Source: Desulfobacterales bacterium
Lineage (GTDB): Bacteria; Desulfobacterota; Desulfobacteria; Desulfobacterales; RPRI01
Direction of reading: 5' to 3'
DNA length: 12,294 nucleotides
Assembly (NCBI GenBank): GCA_030689795.1
Contig: JAUYEO010000072.1
Span: forward strand, 1 to 12,294
Under the pieces are notes generated by a model. It had not been told where the DNA came from. It searched no databases and saw nothing but the letters and a program-made list of their open reading frames with translations. Position 1 is the stretch's first letter. Each line of letters starts with the position of its first letter. Shown one piece after another: positions 6,480-12,294 of this stretch. Both the position numbers and the translations under genes were made by a program.

Positions 6480-8015
6480 ATGTTGCATAAAATAATATTA
6501 GCAGCAGTAAGCGGCATCCTCCTTACAGGCTCTTTCCCTGAAACCGGGTTGTCGTGGCTTGCCTGGTTTGCCCTTCTTCCCCTTCTTATTGCCGCAAGAG
6601 ACCTTAAATTCAGACAAAGCTTCAGGCTGGGTCTTCTGACCGGGATTGTTCATTATCTTTCACTGCTCTACTGGCTTTCATATACTATGAAAACCTACGG
6701 GCATCTTCCGGTTTACCTTTCCGTACCGGTATTGTTTCTTTTCTCTTTCTACCTTTCCCTTTATATCGCCCTCTTCTCCGGCATCTTTACGAGAATATCA
6801 TCAGGGCCGCTCTTTTCTTTTTTCATGATCCCTGTTTTATGGGTTGCTCTCGAATATGTCCGGTCCTTTCTTTTTACCGGCTTTCCGTGGGAGCTTATCG
6901 CTTATTCCCAGTATAAGTCATTGCATATCATACAGGTTTCGGATATACTTGGTCCGTATGGTATATCTTTTCTCCTTGCCCTGTCGAATACCTCGTTTTT
7001 TATCGGTTTTTTATATGTAACAGGGACAAAGTGGCATGAGAAAAAGATTTCAACAGGCCATGTTTCAATATCGTTGCTTGTATTTATATTTGTGCTTGCA
7101 GGCTTCTGGTATTACGGGAAAAGCCGGATTGAAAAGACGGACAGCGCGGTTTCAGATTCAGCCGGAATAACGATTTCAGTTATACAGGGAAACATAAGCC
7201 AATCTGAAAAATGGGATCCTGCATTTCAGTATGCAACAGTAAAAAAATATATAAATCTATCCCGTTCGGTTGCCGCCGATAAACCCGATCTTATCATATG
7301 GCCGGAAACGGCGGCTCCGTTTTACTTCCTGTATGATACAGGCCTGACAAAAAAGGTACAAAACGGGGTTGCCGAAACAGGCGCAGGTTTTTTAATCGGC
7401 AGTCCTTCATTCATACAGGACGGGAAAAATATTGAATTTTACAACAGTGCGTATATGCTCGGTCCGGATGGAAAAGTTACCGGTAAATACGACAAGGTTC
7501 ATCTTGTTCCTTTCGGCGAATATGTGCCGTTAAAAAGATGGCTGCCGTTTCTCGGAAAAATGGTTGAGCAGGTGGGAGATTTCTCTTCCGGCAAAAAAGG
7601 CAGCACGGTCGGTCTGAACGGACACAGCATCGGCGTTCTGATATGTTATGAATTGATTTTTCCTTATCTTTCAAGGGCTGAGGTAATAAACGGCGCCGGT
7701 CTGCTTGTAAATATAACAAACGACGCATGGTACGGGAGAACAGGCGCGCCATATCAGCATTTTTCCATGGCGGTATTCAGGGCCATTGAAAACAGGCGCG
7801 CTTTAGTAAGAGCGGCCAACACGGGAATAAGCGGTTTTATCGATCCGGCAGGCAGGATAATCGGTTCAACGCCCCTTTTTGAAGATGCTGTTATGACAAA
7901 AAGAGTTCCTGTTTTAAAGGAGCTGACTTTTTACACACGGTTCGGGGATATTTTTGCGCTTGCCTGCCTTGCGGCAGCAATATCGGCATTCCTTGTAAAA
8001 AGTCGTAAAAAGTGA
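6480..8015 (+). CDS. lnt: Apolipoprotein N-acyltransferase
   Basis: Lnt adds the third acyl chain to the N-terminal cysteine of lipoproteins at the periplasmic face of the inner membrane, the last step of lipoprotein maturation in Gram-negative bacteria. The 511-residue length is normal. About the first 200 residues hold a series of hydrophobic membrane segments. The nitrilase-like domain follows, with the full catalytic triad: Glu276 in WPETA, Lys339 in YDKVHLVPFGEYVP and Cys389 in ICYE. NITNDAWYG and RAANTGISG are also present, and a last hydrophobic segment lies near the C-terminus. The ATG at 6480 comes 3 bases after the FecR-domain gene's stop and has only a weak binding site, fitting translational coupling. 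The last residues (LVKSRKK) come from a GTAAAAAGTCGTAAAAAGT stretch that resembles half a repeat terminus. Confidence 0.95.
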   Translation: MLHKIILAAVSGILLTGSFPETGLSWLAWFALLPLLIAARDLKFRQSFRLGLLTGIVHYLSLLYWLSYTMKTYGHLPVYLSVPVLFLFSFYLSLYIALFSGIFTRISSGPLFSFFMIPVLWVALEYVRSFLFTGFPWELIAYSQYKSLHIIQVSDILGPYGISFLLALSNTSFFIGFLYVTGTKWHEKKISTGHVSISLLVFIFVLAGFWYYGKSRIEKTDSAVSDSAGITISVIQGNISQSEKWDPAFQYATVKKYINLSRSVAADKPDLIIWPETAAPFYFLYDTGLTKKVQNGVAETGAGFLIGSPSFIQDGKNIEFYNSAYMLGPDGKVTGKYDKVHLVPFGEYVPLKRWLPFLGKMVEQVGDFSSGKKGSTVGLNGHSIGVLICYELIFPYLSRAEVINGAGLLVNITNDAWYGRTGAPYQHFSMAVFRAIENRRALVRAANTGISGFIDPAGRIIGSTPLFEDAVMTKRVPVLKELTFYTRFGDIFALACLAAAISAFLVKSRKK

Positions 8016-8044
8016 TAATTTAATAGTGTAGGAATTTACCTTGG

Positions 8045-8165
8045 GGACGCAGATGAACGCAGAAGTTTAGACTAAAGACTGTTAGGCTGTCCGCCACACT
8101 GTTTGGCGGATTAGCTAACAGCCTACAGCCTATCTATCTGCGGATATCGGCGAAAATCTGCGTCC
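8045..8165. repeat. Nested palindromic spacer upstream of prfB
   Basis: Three inverted repeats sit one inside another. The outer arms are GGACGCAGAT (8045-8054) and ATCTGCGTCC (8156-8165). The middle arms are CTGTTAGGCTGT near 8079-8090 against AACAGCCTACAGCC at 8117-8130, with one bulge. The core is TCCGCCA/TTGGCGGA (8090-8110), the hairpin also found at 215-235. The order of arms allows one long, branched cruciform or RNA stem. It ends 16 bases before the prfB ribosome binding site. No gene is visible inside. Confidence 0.7.
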
Positions 8166-8196
8166 AGATAATTTGCGAAATAGGGAGGAACACGCC

Positions 8197-9295
8197 ATGT
8201 CTATCGACTTAAAACAAAACATAAAGGAAATGGGCCAGAAATTAGCAGAACTGAAAGACTATCTTTGACTTCGATAACAAGGAAAAAAGATTAAAAGAGA
8301 TAGAATTTCTGATATCGAAAGATAATTTCTGGGAAAGCCATGAAAAGGCGACGCCGCTTCTTAAGGAAAGAACGCTCCTTTCAGGCAAGATAGAGACTTT
8401 CAGGAAACTGACCGTCGATTTTGAAGAAAGTGAAATCCTGTTTAATCTGGCAATTGAGGAATCCGACTCAAAAACCATTGAAGAGGTCTCCCGCCAGCTT
8501 CAGAATATCAGAGAAAAAATAAAAAAATACTCCCTTGACCTCATGCTCGACGGTGAAGACGACCAGAACAACGCCATCGTTTCGATCAACGCAGGGGCAG
8601 GAGGAACCGAGGCTCAGGACTGGGCCGAAATACTTTTCAGGATGTACGCGAGATGGGTTGAAAGAAAGGGCTACAAGTTTACCCTTATCGATTTTCAGCC
8701 CGGTGATGAGGCGGGAATCAAAAGCGTGACTTTCACCGCCGAGGGTGAATATGCCTACGGATACTTGAAAACCGAGAAAGGCGTTCACCGCCTCGTAAGA
8801 ATTTCCCCTTTCAATGCAAACGGGAAGAGGCATACTTCCTTTGCTTCGGTGTTCGTATATCCTGAACTGGACAACGATATAAAAATCGATATCGACGAAA
8901 AGGATCTCAGGATAGATGTGTTCAGGGCAAGCGGCGCCGGCGGGCAGCACGTCAACAAAACAAGCAGCGCCGTCAGAATTACCCACATGCCCACAGGCAT
9001 AGTCGTTCAGTGCCAGCAGGAAAGGTCCCAGCACAGGAACAAGGAAATGGCAATGACTGTCTTAAAATCGCGCCTCTACCAGCTCGAGAAACAGAAACAG
9101 GATGACAAACTGCAGGAGATGCATGACGGCAAGGAAGAAATAGCCTGGGGAAGTCAGATAAGGTCATACGTGCTGCACCCATACCAGATGATCAAGGATC
9201 ACAGGACAAATCTTGAAACAGGAAATGTAAGCAGCGTCCTTGACGGAGCAATTGATCCTTTTATAGAAGGCGTCCTTCTCTCGCGAAAGGCTTAA
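8197..9295 (+). CDS. prfB: Peptide chain release factor 2, programmed +1 frameshift
   Basis: RF2 recognises UGA and UAA stop codons and triggers peptide release. The first frame starts at ATG 8197 (AGGGAGGA at 8182-8189) and runs 23 codons to an in-frame TGA at 8266-8268. The site CTTTGAC (8263-8269) is the classic RF2 autoregulatory shift: the ribosome slips +1 on CTT and reads on with GAC. The product is then 365 residues, the usual RF2 length. The stop-recognition tripeptide SPF is at residues 203-205 and the catalytic GGQ at 248-250. The junction YL-DFD also matches the family. Low RF2 lets the ribosome pause and shift, making more RF2. In E. coli the codons before TAT CTT TGA are AGG GGG, which pair with 16S rRNA; here they read AAA GAC, so the stimulator looks weak. 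The HD-domain gene follows after 23 bases. Confidence 0.95.
8263..8269 (+). promoter_or_regulatory. RF2 +1 programmed frameshift site (CTTTGAC)
   Basis: CTT at 8263-8265 is codon 23, directly followed by TGA and then C, the poor-termination context conserved in RF2 genes. The downstream +1 frame is open for 342 codons and carries all RF2 motifs. This is regulated recoding and not a broken gene. Confidence 0.93.
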
Positions 9296-9318
9296 ACAAA
9301 AGGTAACGGATATTTTAC

Positions 9319-9879
9319 ATGCTGCAGAAACTTTCAATCAACCCGGTCGACATACTTTGCGAATACTATGATCGTGATTCAAAGACATTTGAGATCCTTC
9401 TCAGACACGGCGAGCATGTTGCGCAAAAAGCGACCGATGCCGCAGGAAAAGTGCCTCATCTTAACCCTGATTTTAAGTTCATTGAAGAGGCTGCACTGCT
9501 GCATGACATCGGAATCTTTAAAACAAATACACCGCAGCTTGGCTGCTTCGGGGCATACCCTTATGTCTGCCACGGATTCCTCGGCCGGGAAATTCTGGAA
9601 AAAGCCGGCCTTCCGGAACACGCCCTTGTATGCGACAGGCATATGGGAACCGGCATATCGGCTGAAGAGATTGCAAAAAGCGGGTTTCCGATACCTGCGC
9701 GTGATATGATTCCGGTATCCATCGAGGAGCAGGTCATATGCTATGCAGATAAATTTTTTTCAAAAGACGGGGAACTCATAGTCAAAATAAATCCGGAGAA
9801 TGAGATTATCCGGACGCTTGAATCGTACGGGAACGGCTCTGCCGAAAAATTCCGGTCATGGATGATTATCTTTGAATAA
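9319..9879 (+). CDS. HD-domain metal-dependent phosphohydrolase, uncharacterised
   Basis: A 186-residue protein of the HD superfamily. Metal-binding positions can be seen in order: His30 or His33 in LLRHGEHV, the His62-Asp63 pair in LLHDIGI, His85 in YVCHGFLG, His108 in DRHMGTGI, and Asp144 in YADKFFSK. The extra histidines and the spacing resemble small stand-alone HDIG phosphohydrolases that act on nucleotides or related phosphate esters. The substrate cannot be read from the sequence. No signal peptide or membrane segment is seen, so it should be cytoplasmic. It follows prfB by 23 bases and precedes the thiamine fusion gene by 45, so it may share a transcript with both. A link to thiamine phosphate turnover is only a guess from position. 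The ATG at 9319 has a weak binding site (CGGA at 9307-9310). Confidence 0.82.
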   Translation: MLQKLSINPVDILCEYYDRDSKTFEILLRHGEHVAQKATDAAGKVPHLNPDFKFIEEAALLHDIGIFKTNTPQLGCFGAYPYVCHGFLGREILEKAGLPEHALVCDRHMGTGISAEEIAKSGFPIPARDMIPVSIEEQVICYADKFFSKDGELIVKINPENEIIRTLESYGNGSAEKFRSWMIIFE

Positions 9880-9924
9880 CATTTAAGGTTCAACTTCAAA
9901 AGAGATATCGGGGAGGTTGAGAGG

Positions 9925-11517
9925 ATGCTGAAACAAGACCTCAAAAAAGCCCTTCGTTTTTATTTCATAACAGACGACAAAGCGCCTGCAATCGAGCCCC
10001 TCGCCCAGGCGAAGATCGCCATAAAGGCCGGTGCGACGAGCATCCAGTACAGGAACAAGTCCTTTTCTTCAGGTTGCTACAGGGAAGCCGAAGAGATAAG
10101 GGATCTCTGCAAATGTAACGGCGTTCCGTTTATCGTAAACGACAACATCCTTCTCGCCAAAGCCTTGTCTGCAGACGGAGTTCACCTGGGACAGGATGAC
10201 GAATCTCCTGCTGTTGCGAGAAAAATCCTGGGTACTGAAGCTGTAATCGGCATCTCTGTCTCAAATCCGGACGAGCTTGGGAGAACCAGCCTTTCAGATT
10301 GCGATTATATCGGAACAGGCCCGGTTTTTGTCACAGCCACCAAGGAAGACGCAAAAAAGGTGACCGGGCTTTCAGGCCTTCAATCTGTTGCCGAAAAGGT
10401 TTCCCTGCCGGTTGTCGCTATAGGAGGTATAACCGCAACAACGGCTCAGTCTTGTTTTCTCCACAAGGCGGTGGGAATTGCCGTAATAAGCTCGATTTCA
10501 AGGGTTTCCGATCCGTTGCAGGCAGCGCTGATGATCGGTTCGGCCTGTTCCTGCCCGGCGCGTTCTTTAATACACACTCCATGGAATGATGAATTCGAGC
10601 TTATCAAAAAACTTTTAAAAAACGTGCCCGCGGCATTGAACATGATAGTCCCTCCGGGAGATGACGCATGCCTTCTTGCTCCGGTTTCAAACCCTGTGGT
10701 GACGACAGACACACAAAGAGAAGGAGTCCATTTCAGGCTCAACTGGCAGACTCCGGAGGAGGTAGGGATAAAAGCGGTTGAAGTAACACTCAGCGATCTT
10801 GCAGCCTGCTATGCCAGACCGGTAACTCTTTTCATAAATCTTTCCCTTCCCTCTTATGTTTCAGACAGCATGATCGAAGAGATATACAAAGGAGTGGCCG
10901 GAAGTTTAAACAGACACGAATGTTCGCTTGGAGGAGGAAATATATCGGCGGGGAACCAACTTTCCCTGGATCTCTTTGCCGTGGGAGCAGGAAGAAATGA
11001 TATATTCCCCAAGCGTTCGAATGCAAGGTCTGGCTACGGACTTTATTGCACCGGCCCTTTAGGCCTTGCAAGGGCAGGTCTCGAATCCCTGGTAAAAAAC
11101 GATCCCGGTTTCAAAGACCTTGTATTAAAATTCAAATTCCCGGAGGCAAGATTTGATGCTGCGCAAATACTTGCCGAAGCGGGGGTTGACTGCGTCATGG
11201 ATATAAGCGACGGACTTGCGGGCGACGCAGGCCATATCGCAAAGGCCTCGGGAATAACAGTTGAACTCGATCTTATGTCATGCCCTTTTGACCCGTCCCT
11301 TGTTTCATTCTGCAGAAAATACGGTAAAAAACCGGAAGAAATCGTCGTTGCAGGAGGAGAAGATTATGAGCTTCTTTTTGCCTGCAGGCCTGAAATTTTC
11401 AAAACAATTTCAAAAAAACTGAAGGGCTCTTTTCAGGTCGGACGATGCCTGCCTTTTACCGGAAAGCATATAATAAGCATTTCCGGAATTGATTCATTCC
11501 AGCACGGTAAAAAATAA
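9925..11517 (+). CDS. ThiE-ThiL fusion: thiamine-phosphate synthase / thiamine-monophosphate kinase
   Basis: One 530-residue frame holds two consecutive thiamine enzymes. Residues 10-205 are ThiE, joining HMP-PP and thiazole phosphate into thiamine monophosphate: QYRNK (41-45), Asn72-Asp73, GVHLGQDD (Asp92), GTGPVFVTATK (130-140) and AIGGIT (165-170). Residues 220-530 are ThiL, phosphorylating that product with ATP to TPP: EFELI near 223, GDDA (245-248), TDTQREGVHF (Asp262), LSDLAACYARP (289-299), MDISDGL (425-431) and GGEDYELLF (477-485). The linker is short, about 15 residues, with no stop. Where most ThiL proteins have GGD, this one has GGN (337-339). Met203 (10531) could in principle start a separate ThiL, but I see no strong binding site there. 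The start at ATG 9925 has GGGGAGG at 9910-9916. A TPP riboswitch and thiD follow on the same strand. Confidence 0.93.
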   Translation: MLKQDLKKALRFYFITDDKAPAIEPLAQAKIAIKAGATSIQYRNKSFSSGCYREAEEIRDLCKCNGVPFIVNDNILLAKALSADGVHLGQDDESPAVARKILGTEAVIGISVSNPDELGRTSLSDCDYIGTGPVFVTATKEDAKKVTGLSGLQSVAEKVSLPVVAIGGITATTAQSCFLHKAVGIAVISSISRVSDPLQAALMIGSACSCPARSLIHTPWNDEFELIKKLLKNVPAALNMIVPPGDDACLLAPVSNPVVTTDTQREGVHFRLNWQTPEEVGIKAVEVTLSDLAACYARPVTLFINLSLPSYVSDSMIEEIYKGVAGSLNRHECSLGGGNISAGNQLSLDLFAVGAGRNDIFPKRSNARSGYGLYCTGPLGLARAGLESLVKNDPGFKDLVLKFKFPEARFDAAQILAEAGVDCVMDISDGLAGDAGHIAKASGITVELDLMSCPFDPSLVSFCRKYGKKPEEIVVAGGEDYELLFACRPEIFKTISKKLKGSFQVGRCLPFTGKHIISISGIDSFQHGKK

Positions 11518-11563
11518 CTTAAAAAAACCTTGCATTCCGATTTCTTCATTGCTAAGCTTCATC

Positions 11564-11626
11564 CAAAATCCGATTGGGGTGTTCCGCATGGATACGTCAG
11601 AGACCATTGGAGAACATCCAATTTTG
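11564..11626. repeat. Imperfect inverted repeat after thiE-thiL
   Basis: The left arm at 11564-11584 (starting CAAAATCC, ending TGTTC) pairs with GAACATCCAATTTTG at 11612-11626 after a 5-base insertion in the left arm. Inside the right half, ATTGGA and TCCAAT (11606-11622) form a second small hairpin. It lies about 45 bases beyond the stop of the fusion gene. It may help end or protect that transcript, but no T-run is present. Confidence 0.45.
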
Positions 11627-11715
11627 CTCAAGTACAAGGAAAGCGATAATTTCAAACGCAGGAATACATTGAAGTATTTCGAGTATTGAAATTTGAGACT
11701 GACACAGTAATCGGG

Positions 11716-11804
11716 CAAAAGGGGATGTTATACAAGTGTCTCTGAGCGGGACTGAGAGAAAACCCACTGAACCTGATACAGTTAATGCTGTCGTAGGGAA
11801 CTCG
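11716..11804 (+). ncRNA. TPP riboswitch (THI element)
   Basis: The conserved core of the thiamine pyrophosphate aptamer is readable: GGGGATG at 11721-11727, GACTGAGAG at 11750-11758, ACCC at 11762-11765, TGAACCTGAT at 11768-11777 and CGTAGGGAA at 11792-11800. Between the last two, ACAG (11778-11781) and CTGT (11788-11791) form the short hairpin that is CTGG/CCAG in the common consensus, so pairing is kept with changed bases. The 5' half, including the closing stem, is less standard and its limits are approximate. It lies upstream of thiD on the same strand, as expected for feedback control of thiamine synthesis by TPP. Confidence 0.92.
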
Positions 11805-11860
11805 GAGAATATGATCCCTGAAGGCAACTTTCCTTCCTCTATTCTTTCCGAAGTTTTCCC
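11796..11860 (+). promoter_or_regulatory. Candidate expression platform: stem that competes with the aptamer
   Basis: GGGAACTCGGAGAAT at 11796-11810, which includes the conserved 3' GGGAA of the aptamer, can pair with ATTCTTTCCGAAGTTTTCCC at 11841-11860 with a few bulges. GAAGG (11820-11824) and CCTTC (11832-11836) form an inner hairpin. The stem uses bases needed for TPP binding, so both structures cannot form together. The stem also buries GGAG at 11804-11807, the binding site of the small ORF at 11811. No T-run follows, so it is not a standard terminator. Confidence 0.45.
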
Positions 11861-11870
11861 CCGGCAATAA
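11811..11870 (+). CDS. Possible 19-codon ORF directly behind the riboswitch
   Basis: An ATG at 11811 with GGAG at 11804-11807 opens a 19-codon frame ending in TAA at 11868-11870. It begins MIPEGNF and ends FPRQ, and I do not recognise it. It stops 5 bases before repeat element 4. It might be a leader peptide translated under riboswitch control, the surviving start of a thiamine gene cut off by repeat insertion, or chance. The short spacing of 3 bases between site and start weakens the case. Confidence 0.25.
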   Translation: MIPEGNFPSSILSEVFPRQ

Positions 11871-11875
11871 AAATA

Positions 11876-12129
11876 TGACGGTATCGTAATAAGTCGAAAT
11901 ATGCTCACTTAAAGATCTTTTTAGACAGGATTAACAGGATGTACAGGATTTTGTCTGCCGGCCGGAAGCCGGACAGGCAATAAGCCATCGCCTGCGGCGA
12001 GTAGGGCTATCCGGGCTCCGCGAAGCGGATGCTTGTTTCAGGGCGCTCCTCCGGAGCGGTCTGATGCAGTTGATCCGTCAAATCCTGTAAATCCTGTCAG
12101 ATAATTTTTGTGAAACCACGAAACCGTCG
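11876..12129. repeat. Inverted-terminus repeat element 4 (riboswitch-thiD spacer)
   Basis: The left end TGACGGTATCGTAATAAGTC (11876-11895) matches the family terminus at 18 of 20 positions. At the right end ACGAAACCGTC (12118-12128) is the exact inverse of the outer part, with a degraded inner part. Inside is a second inverted repeat: GACAGGATTAACAGGAT near 11923 against AAATCCTGTAAATCCTGTC at 12080-12098. Inside that are four small GC-rich hairpins: CCGG near 11961-11971, TCGCCTGCGGCGA at 11988-12000, TCCGCGAAGCGGA at 12017-12029 and CGCTCCTCCGGAGCG at 12044-12058. The element ends 3 bases before the thiD binding site. Confidence 0.65.
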
Positions 12130-12141
12130 TCGGGAGATATT

Positions 12142-12294
12142 ATGAGAACAGCTCTTACAATAGCAGGCTCTGATCCTTCGGGCGGCGCAGGAATCCAGGC
12201 CGATCTTAAAACGTTTCACGCTCACGGTGTTTTCGGCATGAGTGTGATAACAGCCGTGACGGTTCAGAACACGAAGAAAGTATCTGGCGTTCAG
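12142..12294 (+). CDS. thiD: Hydroxymethylpyrimidine(-phosphate) kinase ThiD, partial
   Basis: The first 51 codons are present; the gene runs off the window. ThiD phosphorylates hydroxymethylpyrimidine (HMP) and HMP phosphate to give HMP-PP, the pyrimidine substrate of ThiE. The start MRTALTIAGSDPSGGAGIQADLK is diagnostic: GSDPSGGAG (9-17) is the conserved substrate/phosphate motif and Asp21 follows. Residues THAHG-like (FHAHGVFGMSVITAVTVQNT) continue the typical ribokinase-fold pattern. The ATG at 12142 has GGGAG at 12132-12136, right after repeat element 4. The TPP riboswitch about 340 bases upstream is the likely controller. In some bacteria ThiD is fused to ThiE or ThiN; that cannot be judged here, though ThiE is already present in the upstream fusion. 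Confidence 0.93.
   Translation, partial: MRTALTIAGSDPSGGAGIQADLKTFHAHGVFGMSVITAVTVQNTKKVSGVQ

Larger units (their letters stand above)
11518..12141. other. Long non-coding spacer between thiE-thiL and thiD
   Basis: This spacer holds, in order, an imperfect inverted repeat (11564-11626), the TPP aptamer (about 11716-11804), a possible alternative stem and 19-codon ORF (11796-11870), and repeat element 4 (11876-12129). An open frame at 11489-11689 overlaps the end of the fusion gene and has no recognisable protein features. No clear intrinsic terminator with a T-run follows the fusion gene, and no confident promoter was found ahead of the aptamer. Confidence 0.7.

Noticed and set aside
8197..8268. 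prfB as a pseudogene because of the early in-frame TGA
   Set aside because: The TGA sits in the conserved RF2 recoding site and the +1 frame is complete with SPF and GGQ motifs.
11489..11689. A 66-codon + strand frame after the thiamine fusion
   Set aside because: It overlaps the end of the fusion gene, covers an inverted repeat, lacks a ribosome site and shows no protein family features.

Overview
The window reads as a stretch of bacterial chromosome carrying housekeeping and accessory metabolic genes, all on the + strand. No single marker fixes the taxonomy. A sulfate-reducer-like member of the Desulfobacterota (Desulfobacterales type) fits best. Reasons are the YedF-type selenium/sulfur protein, a large fused PutA, a full-length Lnt (so an outer membrane with lipoproteins), and intergenic spaces packed with palindromic repeats of a kind I associate with that group. 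This placement is inference.

Layout. Positions 1-317 are non-coding, with a perfect 12-bp inverted repeat, a GC-rich hairpin and short tandem repeats. Next come yedF (318-911), a RidA-family deaminase (1088-1468) and a fused proline dehydrogenase / P5C dehydrogenase, putA (1638-5351). A promoter-like site with a 10-bp palindrome precedes a secreted FecR-domain protein (5523-6476), which runs almost directly into lnt (6480-8015). A composite palindromic spacer leads to prfB (8197-9295), which is intact only through a +1 programmed frameshift at 8263-8269. Then follow an HD-domain protein (9319-9879) and a ThiE-ThiL fusion (9925-11517). The last 780 bases hold a TPP riboswitch (about 11716-11804), a long repeat-rich spacer and the start of thiD (12142 onward, cut by the window end).

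How the genes work together. The right end is a thiamine locus. ThiD makes HMP-PP, the ThiE half joins it to the thiazole phosphate to give thiamine monophosphate, and the ThiL half phosphorylates that to TPP. TPP is then sensed by the riboswitch ahead of thiD. RidA and PutA may form an amino-acid catabolism pair, since PutA turns proline into glutamate and RidA removes reactive enamine/imine intermediates. FecR-domain protein and Lnt look co-transcribed and both act at the envelope.

The most striking non-genic feature is a family of elements bounded by related inverted termini (consensus TGACGGYTTCGTAAAAAGTC). There are four examples, at about 921-1073, 1467-1595, 5338-5424 and 11876-12129. 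They fill gene gaps so tightly that one supplies the putA stop codon, one overlaps the ridA stop, and two end 0-3 bases before a ribosome binding site. I see no CRISPR array, insertion sequence with transposase, tRNA or rRNA, and no clearly novel defence or mobile system. The most interesting points are the repeat family, the ThiE-ThiL fusion, and the riboswitch with a short ORF and an alternative stem behind it.
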